Shown here piece by piece: positions 34,321-42,410 of a DNA stretch of 64,000 nucleotides. This DNA comes from Nocardia sp. CNY236. Lineage in GTDB: Bacteria; Actinomycetota; Actinomycetes; Mycobacteriales; Mycobacteriaceae. The position numbers and the translations under genes are program-made. The stretch is from assembly GCF_000482385.1 (NCBI RefSeq), contig NZ_KI519394.1:43972-107971 (forward strand), written 5' to 3'. Numbering within the stretch: position 1 is the stretch's first letter; every line of letters begins with the position of its first letter. The notes beneath the pieces are model-generated. The model was given only the letters and a program-made list of their open reading frames with translations. It was not told where the DNA came from and did not search any database.

Positions 34321-35211
34321 ATGACAACAGCGTTGACCGAGCGGGAGCCGCTCGGATGCGGCACCAGGACACGGCACCGGGGCATTCTCTGGTTCCTCGT
34401 ACTCGCCTTCGCGGGAGCGTGGATTCCGTGGGGGGTCGCCGGAGCAATCGGATACTCCCTCGACAATCCGGTGGTCCAGCTGCTGACCGGGGCTTTCGTC
34501 CCCGCACTCGCCGCGGTCTGCACCCGGAGGTGGATCACCCGCGAAGGTTTCGCCGATGCTGGTTTGCGCCTGCGGCTCGCCCGCCAGTGGCGCTCGTACC
34601 TGATCGCCGCACTGCTCCCGATCGGTGTTCTCGCCCTCGCGCTCGGACTCGCGCTGGTGCTGGGCATGTGGCGTCCCGAGGCCGGCGACTTCGATTCCGG
34701 GCATGTGCTGTTCCTGGCGCTCGCGCCGATCATCCCAGTAGTGGCCGCACCGATTTTCTTCGGCGAGGAATTCGGCTGGACCACCTACCTGCGCGACCGT
34801 CTCGTGCCCGGCCGCCCCGTGCTCACCACATTCGCAACGGGCGCGATCTGGGGCATGTGGCATTGGCCGCTGCCCTGGGTGGGCTATCTCGGCGCGGGCG
34901 GTTCCGCCGCCGACGCGTTCATCGCCATGGTGCTGTGGCTGCCGCTGTCGATCGAACTCGAGTTCGTGATCGGCTGGTTGTGGACGCACAGCGGCTCGGT
35001 GTGGCCGCCGGCCCTACTGCACGGCGGGAGCAACCTCGTGCTGGCGCTGGGACTGGAACTGTTCGCGGGCACCGCCGACCCGTCCAGCACCGCCACTACG
35101 CTGCTGATGTGCGCAGCATATTCCCCCGTGGTCGCGTGGATCGTCGTGGCGACGAAGCGCGGCGGCCCGCAGCGCGCGCGACCGGCGACGCCGGCGGGAG
35201 TCCGGCGGTGA
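34321..35211 (+). CDS. CPBP-family intramembrane metalloprotease (CAAX-like)
   Basis: A 296-residue membrane protein with about eight helices. All CPBP motifs are visible: FFGEEFGWTTYLRDRL gives the EExxxR-type pair and Arg, FATGAIWGMWHW the FxxxH-type His, and LLHGGSN the last HxxxN-type. These proteases cleave substrates within the membrane, or process prenylated or peptide substrates; bacterial roles are mostly unknown. It is the first gene of an operon with a histidine kinase and response regulator; the kinase GTG overlaps its stop. A regulated-proteolysis or signal-input role is an inference. Confidence 0.88.
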   Translation: MTTALTEREPLGCGTRTRHRGILWFLVLAFAGAWIPWGVAGAIGYSLDNPVVQLLTGAFVPALAAVCTRRWITREGFADAGLRLRLARQWRSYLIAALLPIGVLALALGLALVLGMWRPEAGDFDSGHVLFLALAPIIPVVAAPIFFGEEFGWTTYLRDRLVPGRPVLTTFATGAIWGMWHWPLPWVGYLGAGGSAADAFIAMVLWLPLSIELEFVIGWLWTHSGSVWPPALLHGGSNLVLALGLELFAGTADPSSTATTLLMCAAYSPVVAWIVVATKRGGPQRARPATPAGVRR

Positions 35212-36416
35212 CCACGGTGGGGTCCGCACTCCGTTCCGGCCCACGTTTCCTCATCTCTCGTTGGCCGTGGTGCGCGCTGCTGTCCGTACTCTGCGGTGGT
35301 GTCCTTGCGGCGGCCGCGGCCATCGGTTTCGTGCCGGTAGTACTTCTCGGGCTCACCCGCGATCTGCGGGCCGCCCTGTGGGAGCCTATGCTGCGACTCC
35401 AATGCGCTCGGCTCCGGCTCATCGACCCCGACACCGCGGACCACGCCGCAGACCGGGTGCGAGCCGCCGCCGCCGAACGCCGGTTACCCACTGTCCGGCA
35501 CGCCACCTACCTGGTCGCCACCACTGTGCTCGGGGGTGCGGTGTGCTGCCTGGCGATGCTCGGTTTCATCCTCGCCGCGGTCCTGCTCGCCGCGCCGCGC
35601 CTCGTCCGGACTGATTACTTCGACCTCGGCCTCTGGGTGGTCGATGAGCCGACGGAAGCATGGATCTGCACAGGCGCGGGGTTTGCCGCCGCGCTCCTGC
35701 TGTTGGTGCTCCTCAGCGCCTGGTCGGCGCTCGAAGCGCTGGTGGCCCGGACGCTGCTGGCCCCCGACGCCGACCGTTGGCGGCGCGAAGCCGTCCGAAT
35801 CGAGAACACCCGCTCCGCGCTGCTGGAGGCAGAAGGCTTCGAGCGCGAACTCCTCGAATCAGAACTGCACGACCGGGTCCAGCATCGGCTCGTCGCCCTG
35901 TCGATGACCCTCGGCCTGGCCGAAATCCAGGACACGAACGGACCCGCCGGCCGCGTCGCCGCCGAAGCCCACCGGCAGGTCGACGAAACCGTCAGCGAAC
36001 TGCGGGCCGTCCTGCGCGGCTTCTCGCCCCGGGTCCTGACCGAACGCGGCTTGGGTCCGGCTCTGATCGATCTCGCGGCCGATCTACCGCTCGATATCCG
36101 CATCGACCTCGATGACGCGTCCGGCCCGGACAGCCGGCTACCCCCGGCCGTCGAGCACATGTCCTACGTCTTCGCCGCTGAATCCCTCACCAACGTCGCC
36201 AGGCACACCGACGCCACCCGAGTCGACCTCCACGGCACCCATGCCGGTACACAGTGGATTGTGACCATCACCGACGACGGGCCGGGCGGCGCCCATATCG
36301 TGAGCGGCCACGGCCTTGATCGCCTGCAACGCCGTCTCGCGGCCCTGGACGGGCAACTCACGGTGTCCAGCCCACCCGGCGGACCGACAACCATCCGGAT
36401 GGAGTGCACAGTGTGA
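35208..36416 (+). CDS. Sensor histidine kinase (NarL/DesK class)
   Basis: A 402-residue kinase starting at GTG 35208 in a GTGA overlap with the CPBP stop. Four hydrophobic helices are seen (about 22-50, 101-130, 152-172 and neighbours), forming a membrane sensor with no obvious extracytoplasmic domain. The HisKA_3 phosphoacceptor motif ELLESELHDRVQHRL puts the His at about 221. The ATPase part has AESLTNVARHTDATRV and DDGPGGAHIVSGHGLDRLQRR. It should phosphorylate the response regulator encoded directly downstream. Confidence 0.92.
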   Translation: MTTVGSALRSGPRFLISRWPWCALLSVLCGGVLAAAAAIGFVPVVLLGLTRDLRAALWEPMLRLQCARLRLIDPDTADHAADRVRAAAAERRLPTVRHATYLVATTVLGGAVCCLAMLGFILAAVLLAAPRLVRTDYFDLGLWVVDEPTEAWICTGAGFAAALLLLVLLSAWSALEALVARTLLAPDADRWRREAVRIENTRSALLEAEGFERELLESELHDRVQHRLVALSMTLGLAEIQDTNGPAGRVAAEAHRQVDETVSELRAVLRGFSPRVLTERGLGPALIDLAADLPLDIRIDLDDASGPDSRLPPAVEHMSYVFAAESLTNVARHTDATRVDLHGTHAGTQWIVTITDDGPGGAHIVSGHGLDRLQRRLAALDGQLTVSSPPGGPTTIRMECTV

Positions 36417-37093
36417 CAGTGCCACCCGCTCGACTACGGATCGTGCTGGCCGAGGACAGTGCGCTGCTACGCGCCGGGCTGGAGAGTGTGCTCACCTCGG
36501 CCGGGCACGAGGTGAGTGCGGCAGTCGGCGACGCACCGGGCCTCCTCCACGCCTACGCGGCCTACACACCCGATCTGGTGATCACCGACGTCCGGATGCC
36601 ACCGAACGGCACCGACGACGGCCTCCGCGCCGCCGCCGAACTACGCCGCCGCGACCGACAGTTACCGATAGTCGTTCTGTCACAGTATGTTTCAGTCGCT
36701 TACCTCGATGACCTACTCGGCGATGATTCGACTGCCGGTGTGGGATACCTCTTGAAAGAGCGCGTCGGACACGTTCGGCAGTTCCTCGACACCGTCTCCC
36801 GGGTCGCCGCAGGCGAAACGATCATCGACCCCGAGATCGTCCGAGCCCTCGTCAAGTCGAGCCGGCACCGTACTCCCTTGGCCGAGCTCACCGCCCGCGA
36901 ACGAGAAGTACTCGCACTGGTCGCGGAAGGCAAAACGAACTCCGGCATAGCGGAGGTTTTGACGGTTTCGGAAGCTGCCGTACGCAAACACATCGGCGGC
37001 ATCTTCGCGAAACTCCCCCTCCTCGAGGGTGATCGACGAGTTCAAGCGACGCTCATCTATCTCCGTTCACTCGGCCAGCCCTCGATCTCCTGA
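36413..37093 (+). CDS. LuxR/NarL-type response regulator
   Basis: A 226-residue regulator. The receiver shows RIVLAEDSALLRAGL, phospho-Asp at about 59 in DLVITDVRMPP, and the conserved Lys in GYLLKERVG. The C-terminal LuxR HTH reads LTAREREVLALVAEGKTNSGIAEVL...EAAVRKHIGGIFAKL. The GTG at 36413 overlaps the kinase stop (GTGA); a GTG at 36404 is an alternative. It is the cognate partner of the kinase and may act at the palindrome 34242-34271 upstream of its own operon, which is untested. Confidence 0.93.
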   Translation: MTVPPARLRIVLAEDSALLRAGLESVLTSAGHEVSAAVGDAPGLLHAYAAYTPDLVITDVRMPPNGTDDGLRAAAELRRRDRQLPIVVLSQYVSVAYLDDLLGDDSTAGVGYLLKERVGHVRQFLDTVSRVAAGETIIDPEIVRALVKSSRHRTPLAELTAREREVLALVAEGKTNSGIAEVLTVSEAAVRKHIGGIFAKLPLLEGDRRVQATLIYLRSLGQPSIS

Positions 37094-37157
37094 GCCGCCT
37101 GTGGTAGCAACAGACAGCCCCCAATGGTCCGACCGGCGCGGAGAGCGGGTAGCTGAT

Positions 37158-38063
37158 CTATTTCGTGGTGGTCTGGAAATTTTCCGTGAGGGTGTCGGTT
37201 GTCTCGATTGGGTCCGAGTGAGCCGAAACGGCATGCTCGGCGGCGCGGCTGACCTGCTCCCAGCCTGCCCAGGTATCCATTCGTCGGCGGGAGATGTCGA
37301 AGGCCAGATCGTAGGCGGTGCCGCCGAGTAGCAGCCGCAGCGGTGGCTCGTCGCTGTCGACCAGCTCGAGTAGGGCTTCGGCGGCGAGTCGGGGTTCGCT
37401 GTCGACCGAGCCGTCGGCCCACTGCGCCTCCAACTGGGTCCGGAGCCCATCGTAGGCGTCCATCGGTGTCGGGGTGGTCATGCTCCGGTAGAGGTCGGTC
37501 CAGTAGCCACCCGGCTGCACGATACTGACCGCGACGTCGAAAGTGGCTGCCTCCGACGCCAGGGCTTCGCTCATGCCTTCGAGCGCGAACTTGCTCGCGC
37601 TGTACATGCCTGTGCTGGCGAAGCCGCCGAGGGCCGCGATGCTGGAGATCTGCACGATGTGGCCCGCACGCCGGGCCCGCAAATGCGGCAGGACAGCCTG
37701 GCAGACCCACAGCGCGCCGAAGAAGTTGACGTCGAACTGGGCTCGCGCTTGCTCCTCGGTGAATTCCTCGATCATGCCCAGGGACAAGGCGCCGGCATTG
37801 TTGACGATGATGTCGAGCTGCCCGAAGTGCTCGATCGAGGTGGTCACCGCACCGAAGACAGCCGTGCGGTCGGTCAGGTCGAGCGCTAGGGGGAGCAGCC
37901 GTTCACCATGAGACTCGTCGAAGTCGACGGCGTCGATGGTCCGAGCGACGGCGACCACCCGATCCCCACGCTCCAGAGCGGCCCTTGTGAAGGCACGCCC
38001 CAGTCCACGACTGGCGCCGGTGATGAACCAGGTACGAGCACCGGAATCGGACAGGGCAGACAT
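37158..38063 (-). CDS. SDR-family oxidoreductase
   Basis: A 301-residue short-chain dehydrogenase starting MSALSDSGARTWFITGASRGLGRAFT; the TGASRGLG turn is at about 15-22, NNAGAL near 89 and the catalytic Ser-Tyr-Lys as SSIAAL...YSASKFALEG. The C-terminal 80 residues are an extension common in this oxidoreductase group. GGAG lies 7 nt before the ATG. It is divergent from a TetR gene with two operator-like sites between, so it is probably induced by the ligand of that repressor. The substrate is unknown. Confidence 0.92.
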   Translation of the reverse strand: MSALSDSGARTWFITGASRGLGRAFTRAALERGDRVVAVARTIDAVDFDESHGERLLPLALDLTDRTAVFGAVTTSIEHFGQLDIIVNNAGALSLGMIEEFTEEQARAQFDVNFFGALWVCQAVLPHLRARRAGHIVQISSIAALGGFASTGMYSASKFALEGMSEALASEAATFDVAVSIVQPGGYWTDLYRSMTTPTPMDAYDGLRTQLEAQWADGSVDSEPRLAAEALLELVDSDEPPLRLLLGGTAYDLAFDISRRRMDTWAGWEQVSRAAEHAVSAHSDPIETTDTLTENFQTTTK

Positions 38064-38099
38064 GCGGTTCTCCAACGTTCGACGGATGACACCTACAAG

Positions 38100-38118
38100 A
38101 CGAGACGCTCCGTCTCAT
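38100..38118. promoter_or_regulatory. TetR operator candidate 1 (SDR side)
   Basis: ACGAGACG-ctc-CGTCTCAT, 7 of 8 pairs matching, lies 37 nt upstream of the SDR start. The GAGACG element also occurs in the second site nearer the TetR gene. Confidence 0.6.
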
Positions 38119-38157
38119 CGAGCGCCAACAGTACGCCATGCCCCACCCTGTAGCAAG

Positions 38158-38181
38158 ACGATACGACTCGTCTCATATCGT
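38158..38181. promoter_or_regulatory. TetR operator candidate 2 (TetR side)
   Basis: Outer arms ACGATA (38158-38163) and TATCGT (38176-38181) enclose CGACTCGTCTCA, which contains the same GTCTC element as the first site; 9 of 12 pairs match. It ends 11 nt before the TetR ATG, a position suited to autorepression. Confidence 0.55.
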
Positions 38182-38192
38182 ATGGTGATCGC

Positions 38193-38864
38193 ATGACACC
38201 CGACCCGAGCCGCCGAAGAGAGAGTTCCCGGCAGGCCATCCTCACGGCGGCGTTCGACCTGCTACAGGAGGTCGGCTACGCCAAACTCACCATCGAGGGC
38301 ATCGCCGCGCGTGCCGGGGTCGGCAAGCAAACCATCTACCGCTGGTGGCCGTCCAAGGGCATCGTCATTTTCGACGCGGTCCTCATGCTCAACGAAGGCA
38401 GCGAGGGTGAGGCTCCCCTGCTTCCCGACACCGGTGACCTGCACGCCGACCTCACCGCGGTATTGCGTGCCACCGTCGCGGAGCTCACGGACCCGCGCTA
38501 CGATCGGCCGTTGCGCGCGCTGGCCACCGAGATCACGCTCGATCCCGAACTGGCGATCGCCTACGCCGAACGCCTGGACAAACCCATGAGACAAGCCAAG
38601 CGACAACGGCTGCGCAAGGCCCAGCAGGCGGGCCAACTCGCCGAGGACCTCGATCTCGACGTGGCAGTGGACATCATCTGGGGACCAGTGCTCAACCGCT
38701 GGCTGCAACGCAGCGGACCCCTCACCATCGACTACGCCGATAGCGTCGTCACCACCGCCCTCAACGGCCTTCGCCCCGCCGTCCGGGCCACCGAGCCCGG
38801 CCCCCAAGGCTCGCCAGCCCAGCGAGCCCAACCCTCAGACGAATCACCGAAATTCGCCAAGTGA
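38193..38864 (+). CDS. TetR-family regulator, divergent from the SDR
   Basis: A 223-residue TetR protein. The HTH is AILTAAFDLLQEVGYAKLTIEGIAARAGVGKQTIYRWWPSKG at about 14-56. The ligand domain resembles the TetR_C group with LDPELAIAYAERLDKPMRQAKR. It probably represses the divergent SDR and itself through the two dyads in 38100-38181. The stop overlaps the start of a broken vapC (GTGA), so the last codons may have been affected by a past rearrangement. Confidence 0.92.
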   Translation: MTPDPSRRRESSRQAILTAAFDLLQEVGYAKLTIEGIAARAGVGKQTIYRWWPSKGIVIFDAVLMLNEGSEGEAPLLPDTGDLHADLTAVLRATVAELTDPRYDRPLRALATEITLDPELAIAYAERLDKPMRQAKRQRLRKAQQAGQLAEDLDLDVAVDIIWGPVLNRWLQRSGPLTIDYADSVVTTALNGLRPAVRATEPGPQGSPAQRAQPSDESPKFAK

Positions 38865-38982
38865 TCGTTCTGGACACCAACGTCGTCAGCGAACCCGCAC
38901 AACTGGAGCTTCACCCGTCACCACCCGCGACACCTCGCCGTTCGCAGCCGCTGGAGTGTCCACCATCGACCCGTGGCAATGA
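38861..38982 (+). pseudogene. vapC (PIN-domain toxin) remnant with internal deletion
   Basis: A GTG at 38861 begins IVLDTNVVSEP, the N-terminus of VapC/FitB-type PIN toxins with the first acidic residue. After about 12 codons the frame is lost; in another frame TTRDTSPFAAAGVSTIDPW and a stop at 38982 give the typical VapC C-terminus. About 100 central residues, including most active-site acids, are deleted. No antitoxin gene is visible. It is a dead toxin relic of a VapBC module. Confidence 0.82.
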
Positions 38983-39037
38983 GACACCAAGAATTCTCGG
39001 ATCAACTAGCCACTCATCCGTATGAACTATGAGGTCG

Positions 39038-39952
39038 TCAGCGCTCGATGGCTGGGAACGGAATCGTGTCACCGGCCCGACTGCCCGGGAGCTCGTCGCG
39101 ATGCAGGCGAAGGGTCGGCGCTTCCTGGCGCGGCAGCGGCAGCGTCGACGCCGGGTCCAGGGTCTGCGCTCGCGGGCGGGCGGGAAGCCGGTAGAACTCG
39201 CGCGCGTTGTCCTCCAACACCTTGTGCATGTCGCTGCCGACCACATCGCAGAGGAGATCGACGTCCGCGTCCCGGAATGGACGCCCCGCTCGGGTACCGG
39301 GCAGGTCTGTGCCGAACATGAGGGCTTCGGGATTCACCGCGTGGATGCGGCGCAGCGTGTCGACGACATTCATCGCGACCCGGCCGAACCCGGTCGCTTT
39401 GACCCGCGCTCCACGGTCGACGAGATCGAGCAGGAACGTCAACCCCTCGGCGGACATGCCCAAATGGTCGATCGAGAGCGCGGGCAGCTTGGAGATCACC
39501 GGTTTCAGTGAGGCGAGCGTGGCGCCGTCGATGTAGACCTCGACATGCCAGCCGACCAAGTCGTACGCGCGCAGCGCCTGCAACGTCAATGCGGTGATGT
39601 CGTCCGCGGCGCGCTTGAGGTTGAACCGTAGGGCGCGTACTCCGACGCGATCGAGTTCGAGTATCTCTTCGTCCGAGGCGTCCAGATCCAGTCGGGTCAC
39701 GCCGACCCAGCCCTCACCGAGTTCGGCGAGGGCTGCCTTCAGGTAGCTCTGATCCGTGCCCTGGAACGACCCGCTGACCACGGCGCCGCCAGTGACATCG
39801 AAACGGGCCATACGCTTTCGATAGTCGGCGATGGTGAACGGGGTGGGCAGATAGCCCTCGTTCTCGGCCAGCGGGAACCGCGGGTCGAAGATGTGCAAGT
39901 GGGCGTCGAACACTCGTACAGAATGCCTCAGTGTCGGGCTTTTCGCTGCCAC
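39038..39952 (-). CDS. Amidohydrolase family 2 protein
   Basis: About 304 residues. The metal-binding start FDAHLHIFDPRFPL (HxH) is at about 15-28, a His occurs in GWHVEVY and ALSIDHLGM, and MFGTDLPGTR gives the catalytic Asp. This is the amidohydrolase-2 (TIM-barrel) pattern of decarboxylases and lactonases; the substrate is unknown. The GTG at 39952 is used; a start closer to FDAHLH is possible because residues 1-12 have no match. The C-terminal 45 residues are an extra proline-rich tail. It lies 44 nt downstream of fprA and on the same strand. Confidence 0.82.
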   Translation of the reverse strand: MAAKSPTLRHSVRVFDAHLHIFDPRFPLAENEGYLPTPFTIADYRKRMARFDVTGGAVVSGSFQGTDQSYLKAALAELGEGWVGVTRLDLDASDEEILELDRVGVRALRFNLKRAADDITALTLQALRAYDLVGWHVEVYIDGATLASLKPVISKLPALSIDHLGMSAEGLTFLLDLVDRGARVKATGFGRVAMNVVDTLRRIHAVNPEALMFGTDLPGTRAGRPFRDADVDLLCDVVGSDMHKVLEDNAREFYRLPARPRAQTLDPASTLPLPRQEAPTLRLHRDELPGSRAGDTIPFPAIER

Positions 39953-39996
39953 AGCACGGCATTACCGCGACGATGCAACGGCGAGCTGCGATCTGC

Positions 39997-41385
39997 TCAC
40001 ACCTTGTGGGGTTCGCTGGCACGCAGCATGTCCTCGCGCTCGACCACCTTGACGCGTTCACGGCCCTCGGGTTCGCCGAGGGACCGTTCATGGGCGTCGA
40101 GACGGTACCAGCCGGCCCACGTGGTGAAGGGAATACCCTTGCTCTCCAGGAACTCGATGACGGCTTCGGGTTCTGGCCGTTCAGCTGGCGTGAAGCCAGA
40201 AGCGTCGTCGAGTAGACACGCGATCGTCTCGTTGGCATCGCCCTTGGTGTGGCCGATCAGGCCGACCGGGCCGCGCTTGATCCACCCGGTGACGTAGGTC
40301 GCGGGCAAGTAGCGCGCCGCGCCGTCGGCATTGTCGTCGACGACCACCCGGCCCGCTTCGTTCGGCACGGTGCCGGCCTGCTCATCGAACGGCAGATCGG
40401 TCAAGTTCTGGGACAGGTAGCCGACCGCACGGTAAACCGCCTGCACGTCCCAGTCCTTGAACACGCCGGTTCCCTTGACGTTGCCGGTGCCGTCGAGTTG
40501 AGTGCGCTCGGTGCGCAGACCGACCACTTTGCCGTCCTCGCCGATGACCTCGGCCGGTGATTCGAAGAAGTGTAGGAACAGCTTGTGTGGCCGACCACCG
40601 ACATCGCGAATGGCCCACTGTTCGAGAGTATTGGCGACCATGTCGACCTGCTTGGAATGACGACGCGCCGCTTCGGAACCTTCGTCGTAGTCGATGTCCT
40701 CGGGGTCGACGATGACCTCGATGGTTGGGGAATGATCCAGCTCGCGTAGCTCGAGGGGGGTGAACTTGGCCTGGGCCGGGCCGCGGCGGCCGAAAACGTG
40801 CACCTCGATGGCCTTGTTGGCCTTCAAGCCCTCGTGCACGTTCGGCGGGATCTCGGTGGGCAACAGCTCATCGCCGGTCTTGGCCAGTACGCGCGCGACA
40901 TCGAGGGCGACGTTGCCGACACCGAGCACGGCGACCTTCTCCGCCTCCAGCGGCCATGTTCGTGGCACGTCGGGATGTCCGTCGTACCAGGACACGAAGT
41001 CGGCTGCGCCGAAGGAGCCCTCGAGGTCGATGCCGGGAATGGAGAGGGCGCGGTCGGCGTTGGCGCCGGTGGAGAAGATCACCGCGTCATAGAAGCAGCG
41101 CAGATCGTCGAAGGTGATGTCGGTGCCGTAGTCGATGTTGCCCAGCAGTCGTACCTGTGGCTTGTCGAGGACCTTGTGCAGGGCGGTGATGATGCCTTTG
41201 ATGCGCGGGTGGTCCGGCGCCACGCCGTAGCGGATGAGACCGAACGGCGCGGGCATCCGCTCGAACAGGTCGATGCCGACCTCGGCGTCGGACTTCATCA
41301 AAGCGTCGGCCGCATAGATCCCGGCTGGTCCGGCCCCCACGATCGCGATGCGTAGTGGGCGGGTCGCTGCACTCTTTTCGGTCAT
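39997..41385 (-). CDS. fprA: NADPH-ferredoxin reductase FprA
   Basis: A 462-residue FAD- and NADP-dependent reductase of the adrenodoxin-reductase type (mycobacterial FprA has 456). FAD-binding LRIAIVGAGPAGIYAADAL is at about 11-29, PFGLIRYGVAPDHPRIK at about 47-63 and the NADP turn VAVLGVGNVALDVARVL near 150. The end contains ATYVTGWIKRGPVGLIGHTKGDA. It passes electrons from NADPH to ferredoxins, for example for cytochromes P450 or iron-sulfur work. A DtxR/IdeR-type box lies 47 nt upstream, so iron may control it. Confidence 0.94.
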   Translation of the reverse strand: MTEKSAATRPLRIAIVGAGPAGIYAADALMKSDAEVGIDLFERMPAPFGLIRYGVAPDHPRIKGIITALHKVLDKPQVRLLGNIDYGTDITFDDLRCFYDAVIFSTGANADRALSIPGIDLEGSFGAADFVSWYDGHPDVPRTWPLEAEKVAVLGVGNVALDVARVLAKTGDELLPTEIPPNVHEGLKANKAIEVHVFGRRGPAQAKFTPLELRELDHSPTIEVIVDPEDIDYDEGSEAARRHSKQVDMVANTLEQWAIRDVGGRPHKLFLHFFESPAEVIGEDGKVVGLRTERTQLDGTGNVKGTGVFKDWDVQAVYRAVGYLSQNLTDLPFDEQAGTVPNEAGRVVVDDNADGAARYLPATYVTGWIKRGPVGLIGHTKGDANETIACLLDDASGFTPAERPEPEAVIEFLESKGIPFTTWAGWYRLDAHERSLGEPEGRERVKVVEREDMLRASEPHKV

Positions 41386-41431
41386 CTCTTACGCGCACCC
41401 TTATGGTCGAAACAATTACAAGACGTCTGCC

Positions 41432-41450
41432 TTAGCTTAGGCTAAGTTGA
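41432..41450 (-). promoter_or_regulatory. IdeR/DtxR iron box upstream of fprA
   Basis: TTAGCTTAGGCTAAGTTGA matches the 19-bp DtxR/IdeR consensus TTAGGTTAGGCTAACCTAA at 15 of 19 positions, including the core TTAGNNTAGGCTAA part. It lies 47 nt upstream of the fprA ATG, a normal operator distance. IdeR with Fe(II) would repress fprA; this is inferred. Confidence 0.72.
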
Positions 41451-41452
41451 TG

Positions 41453-41494
41453 CACTGGCCGGTGGCACCTGTACGGCGCGACTGCCGGCCAGTG
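41453..41494. terminator. Hairpin next to the iron box
   Basis: CACTGGCCGG (41453-41462) and CCGGCCAGTG (41485-41494) form a perfect 10-bp stem with a 22-nt loop. Both flanking genes point away from it, so it is not an obvious terminator. It may be a leftover of a lost gene or a second protein site. Confidence 0.35.
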
Positions 41495-41776
41495 GCCACA
41501 CGGTGCTCCCTCCACCGTGGCGAGGAACCGCTGATCGTGCTTCAACAGCAGGTCGCCGTGCTGTAATTCTATCCGTACACCGACAACCTCATCGCGCCGG
41601 CGCGTCCCAACCGGGCACACCAGCGGCGCCACCAGCACGACCGTTGGGCGCCTTCGTCACCGCCGCCGAGCACCCGTACCGGGTAGCGCACACGATCGTG
41701 CGCAGCGGCCGGCCCGCGGTCCACGGATCCGGGGGTCGACCGCGCGATACCTGCGCCCACCAGGGATCATTGAGCA

Positions 41777-42226
41777 ATGACCGAGCAGCAGCCGACCTCG
41801 GACGAGGACCCGAACATCCGCATCGACCAGACCGACAAACGCACTCTGGTCCCGTTCGTCGCGGCGGGGGTGGTCGCGGTCGTCGTGCTCATCGCGATCG
41901 TGCTGACCCAGATCTTCTCCACCGCTGAGAAAAATGTCACAACATCCGATCGGATCGGTGCGGCTGTCCACAATTTCGTCGAGGGGTACAAAAGCACCGA
42001 CACCATGCCGCCGCCGGACGCCGCGTGCGAGGATTTCGATGCCGGCCGTTGGCCACTGGCCCGACAGATGGAGGACGGAAAGTCCGTCGATGTCACGGAA
42101 GTGGGCGAGCCGACGGTGAACGGCGACCGGGCGGAGACGAGTGTGACAACGAAGGTGGACGGCGTGGAAGCCACCACCGTGTGGCGCCTCACGCAATCCG
42201 ACGGCCGGTGGCTGGTCTGCACGTGA
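41777..42226 (+). CDS. Membrane-anchored Rv0361-like (DUF4878-type) protein
   Basis: A 149-residue protein with a short cytosolic N-terminus, one transmembrane helix (VPFVAAGVVAVVVLIAIVLTQIF, about 25-47) and a C-terminal extracytoplasmic cystatin/NTF2-like domain ending in WRLTQSDGRWLVCT, a motif shared with Mce-associated and Rv0361-type proteins. A longer relative lies at 60719-62071. The function is unknown. It starts 51 nt before a probable SAM-IV element would begin downstream of its stop, so it is probably transcribed separately from rhodanese-metZ. Confidence 0.8.
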   Translation: MTEQQPTSDEDPNIRIDQTDKRTLVPFVAAGVVAVVVLIAIVLTQIFSTAEKNVTTSDRIGAAVHNFVEGYKSTDTMPPPDAACEDFDAGRWPLARQMEDGKSVDVTEVGEPTVNGDRAETSVTTKVDGVEATTVWRLTQSDGRWLVCT

Positions 42227-42269
42227 GCTGTACCCCCCGGTTTGACATAGCGACCCGTGTCGGTGCAAT

Positions 42270-42375
42270 CTCAGCCGAAGGTCATGAGAACCAGCGTCAA
42301 GCCCCGGCGGTGCTGGTCGGCAACCCTCCTCCGCGGTGGGGTGCTCCGGGTGACGACCTGGCCGTGCCCCGATCC
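42270..42375 (+). ncRNA. SAM-IV riboswitch
   Basis: The sequence contains the recalled SAM-IV core: GGTCATGAG, then GCGTCAAGCCCCGG, a variable stem, GGCAACCCTCC, CGCGGTGGGGTGCTCCGGGTGA and a closing GACC. GGTC (42280-42283) pairs with GACC (42355-42358). SAM-IV elements occur in Actinobacteria before methionine and sulfur genes, and here it precedes rhodanese and metZ, whose product makes homocysteine. S-adenosylmethionine binding would lower expression. The 3' limit, including the pseudoknot partner, is approximate. Confidence 0.88.
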
Positions 42376-42410
42376 CGGGCGCGGCAAGTGCGGATTCGCA
42401 GGAGGAGCGC

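Larger units (their letters stand above)
41386..41776. other. Divergent intergenic region with iron box and hairpin
   Basis: These 391 nt between fprA and the small membrane protein gene hold a probable IdeR box (41432-41450) and a 10-bp stem hairpin (41453-41494). A minus-strand frame at 41432-41638 contains a protein-like stretch (VVGVRIELQHGDLLLKHDQR) but shows no known family and probably is not a gene; it may be a relic. Confidence 0.5.

Noticed and set aside
34356..35207. Extension of the histidine kinase frame far upstream through the CPBP gene
   Set aside because: The extension is Arg-rich without helices and lies on a well-supported gene in another frame; the GTG at 35208 in a 4-nt overlap is the sensible start.
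41432..41638. Minus-strand frame with a protein-like middle in the fprA upstream region
   Set aside because: No family, no ribosome binding site, and its end coincides with the iron box; at best a gene relic.
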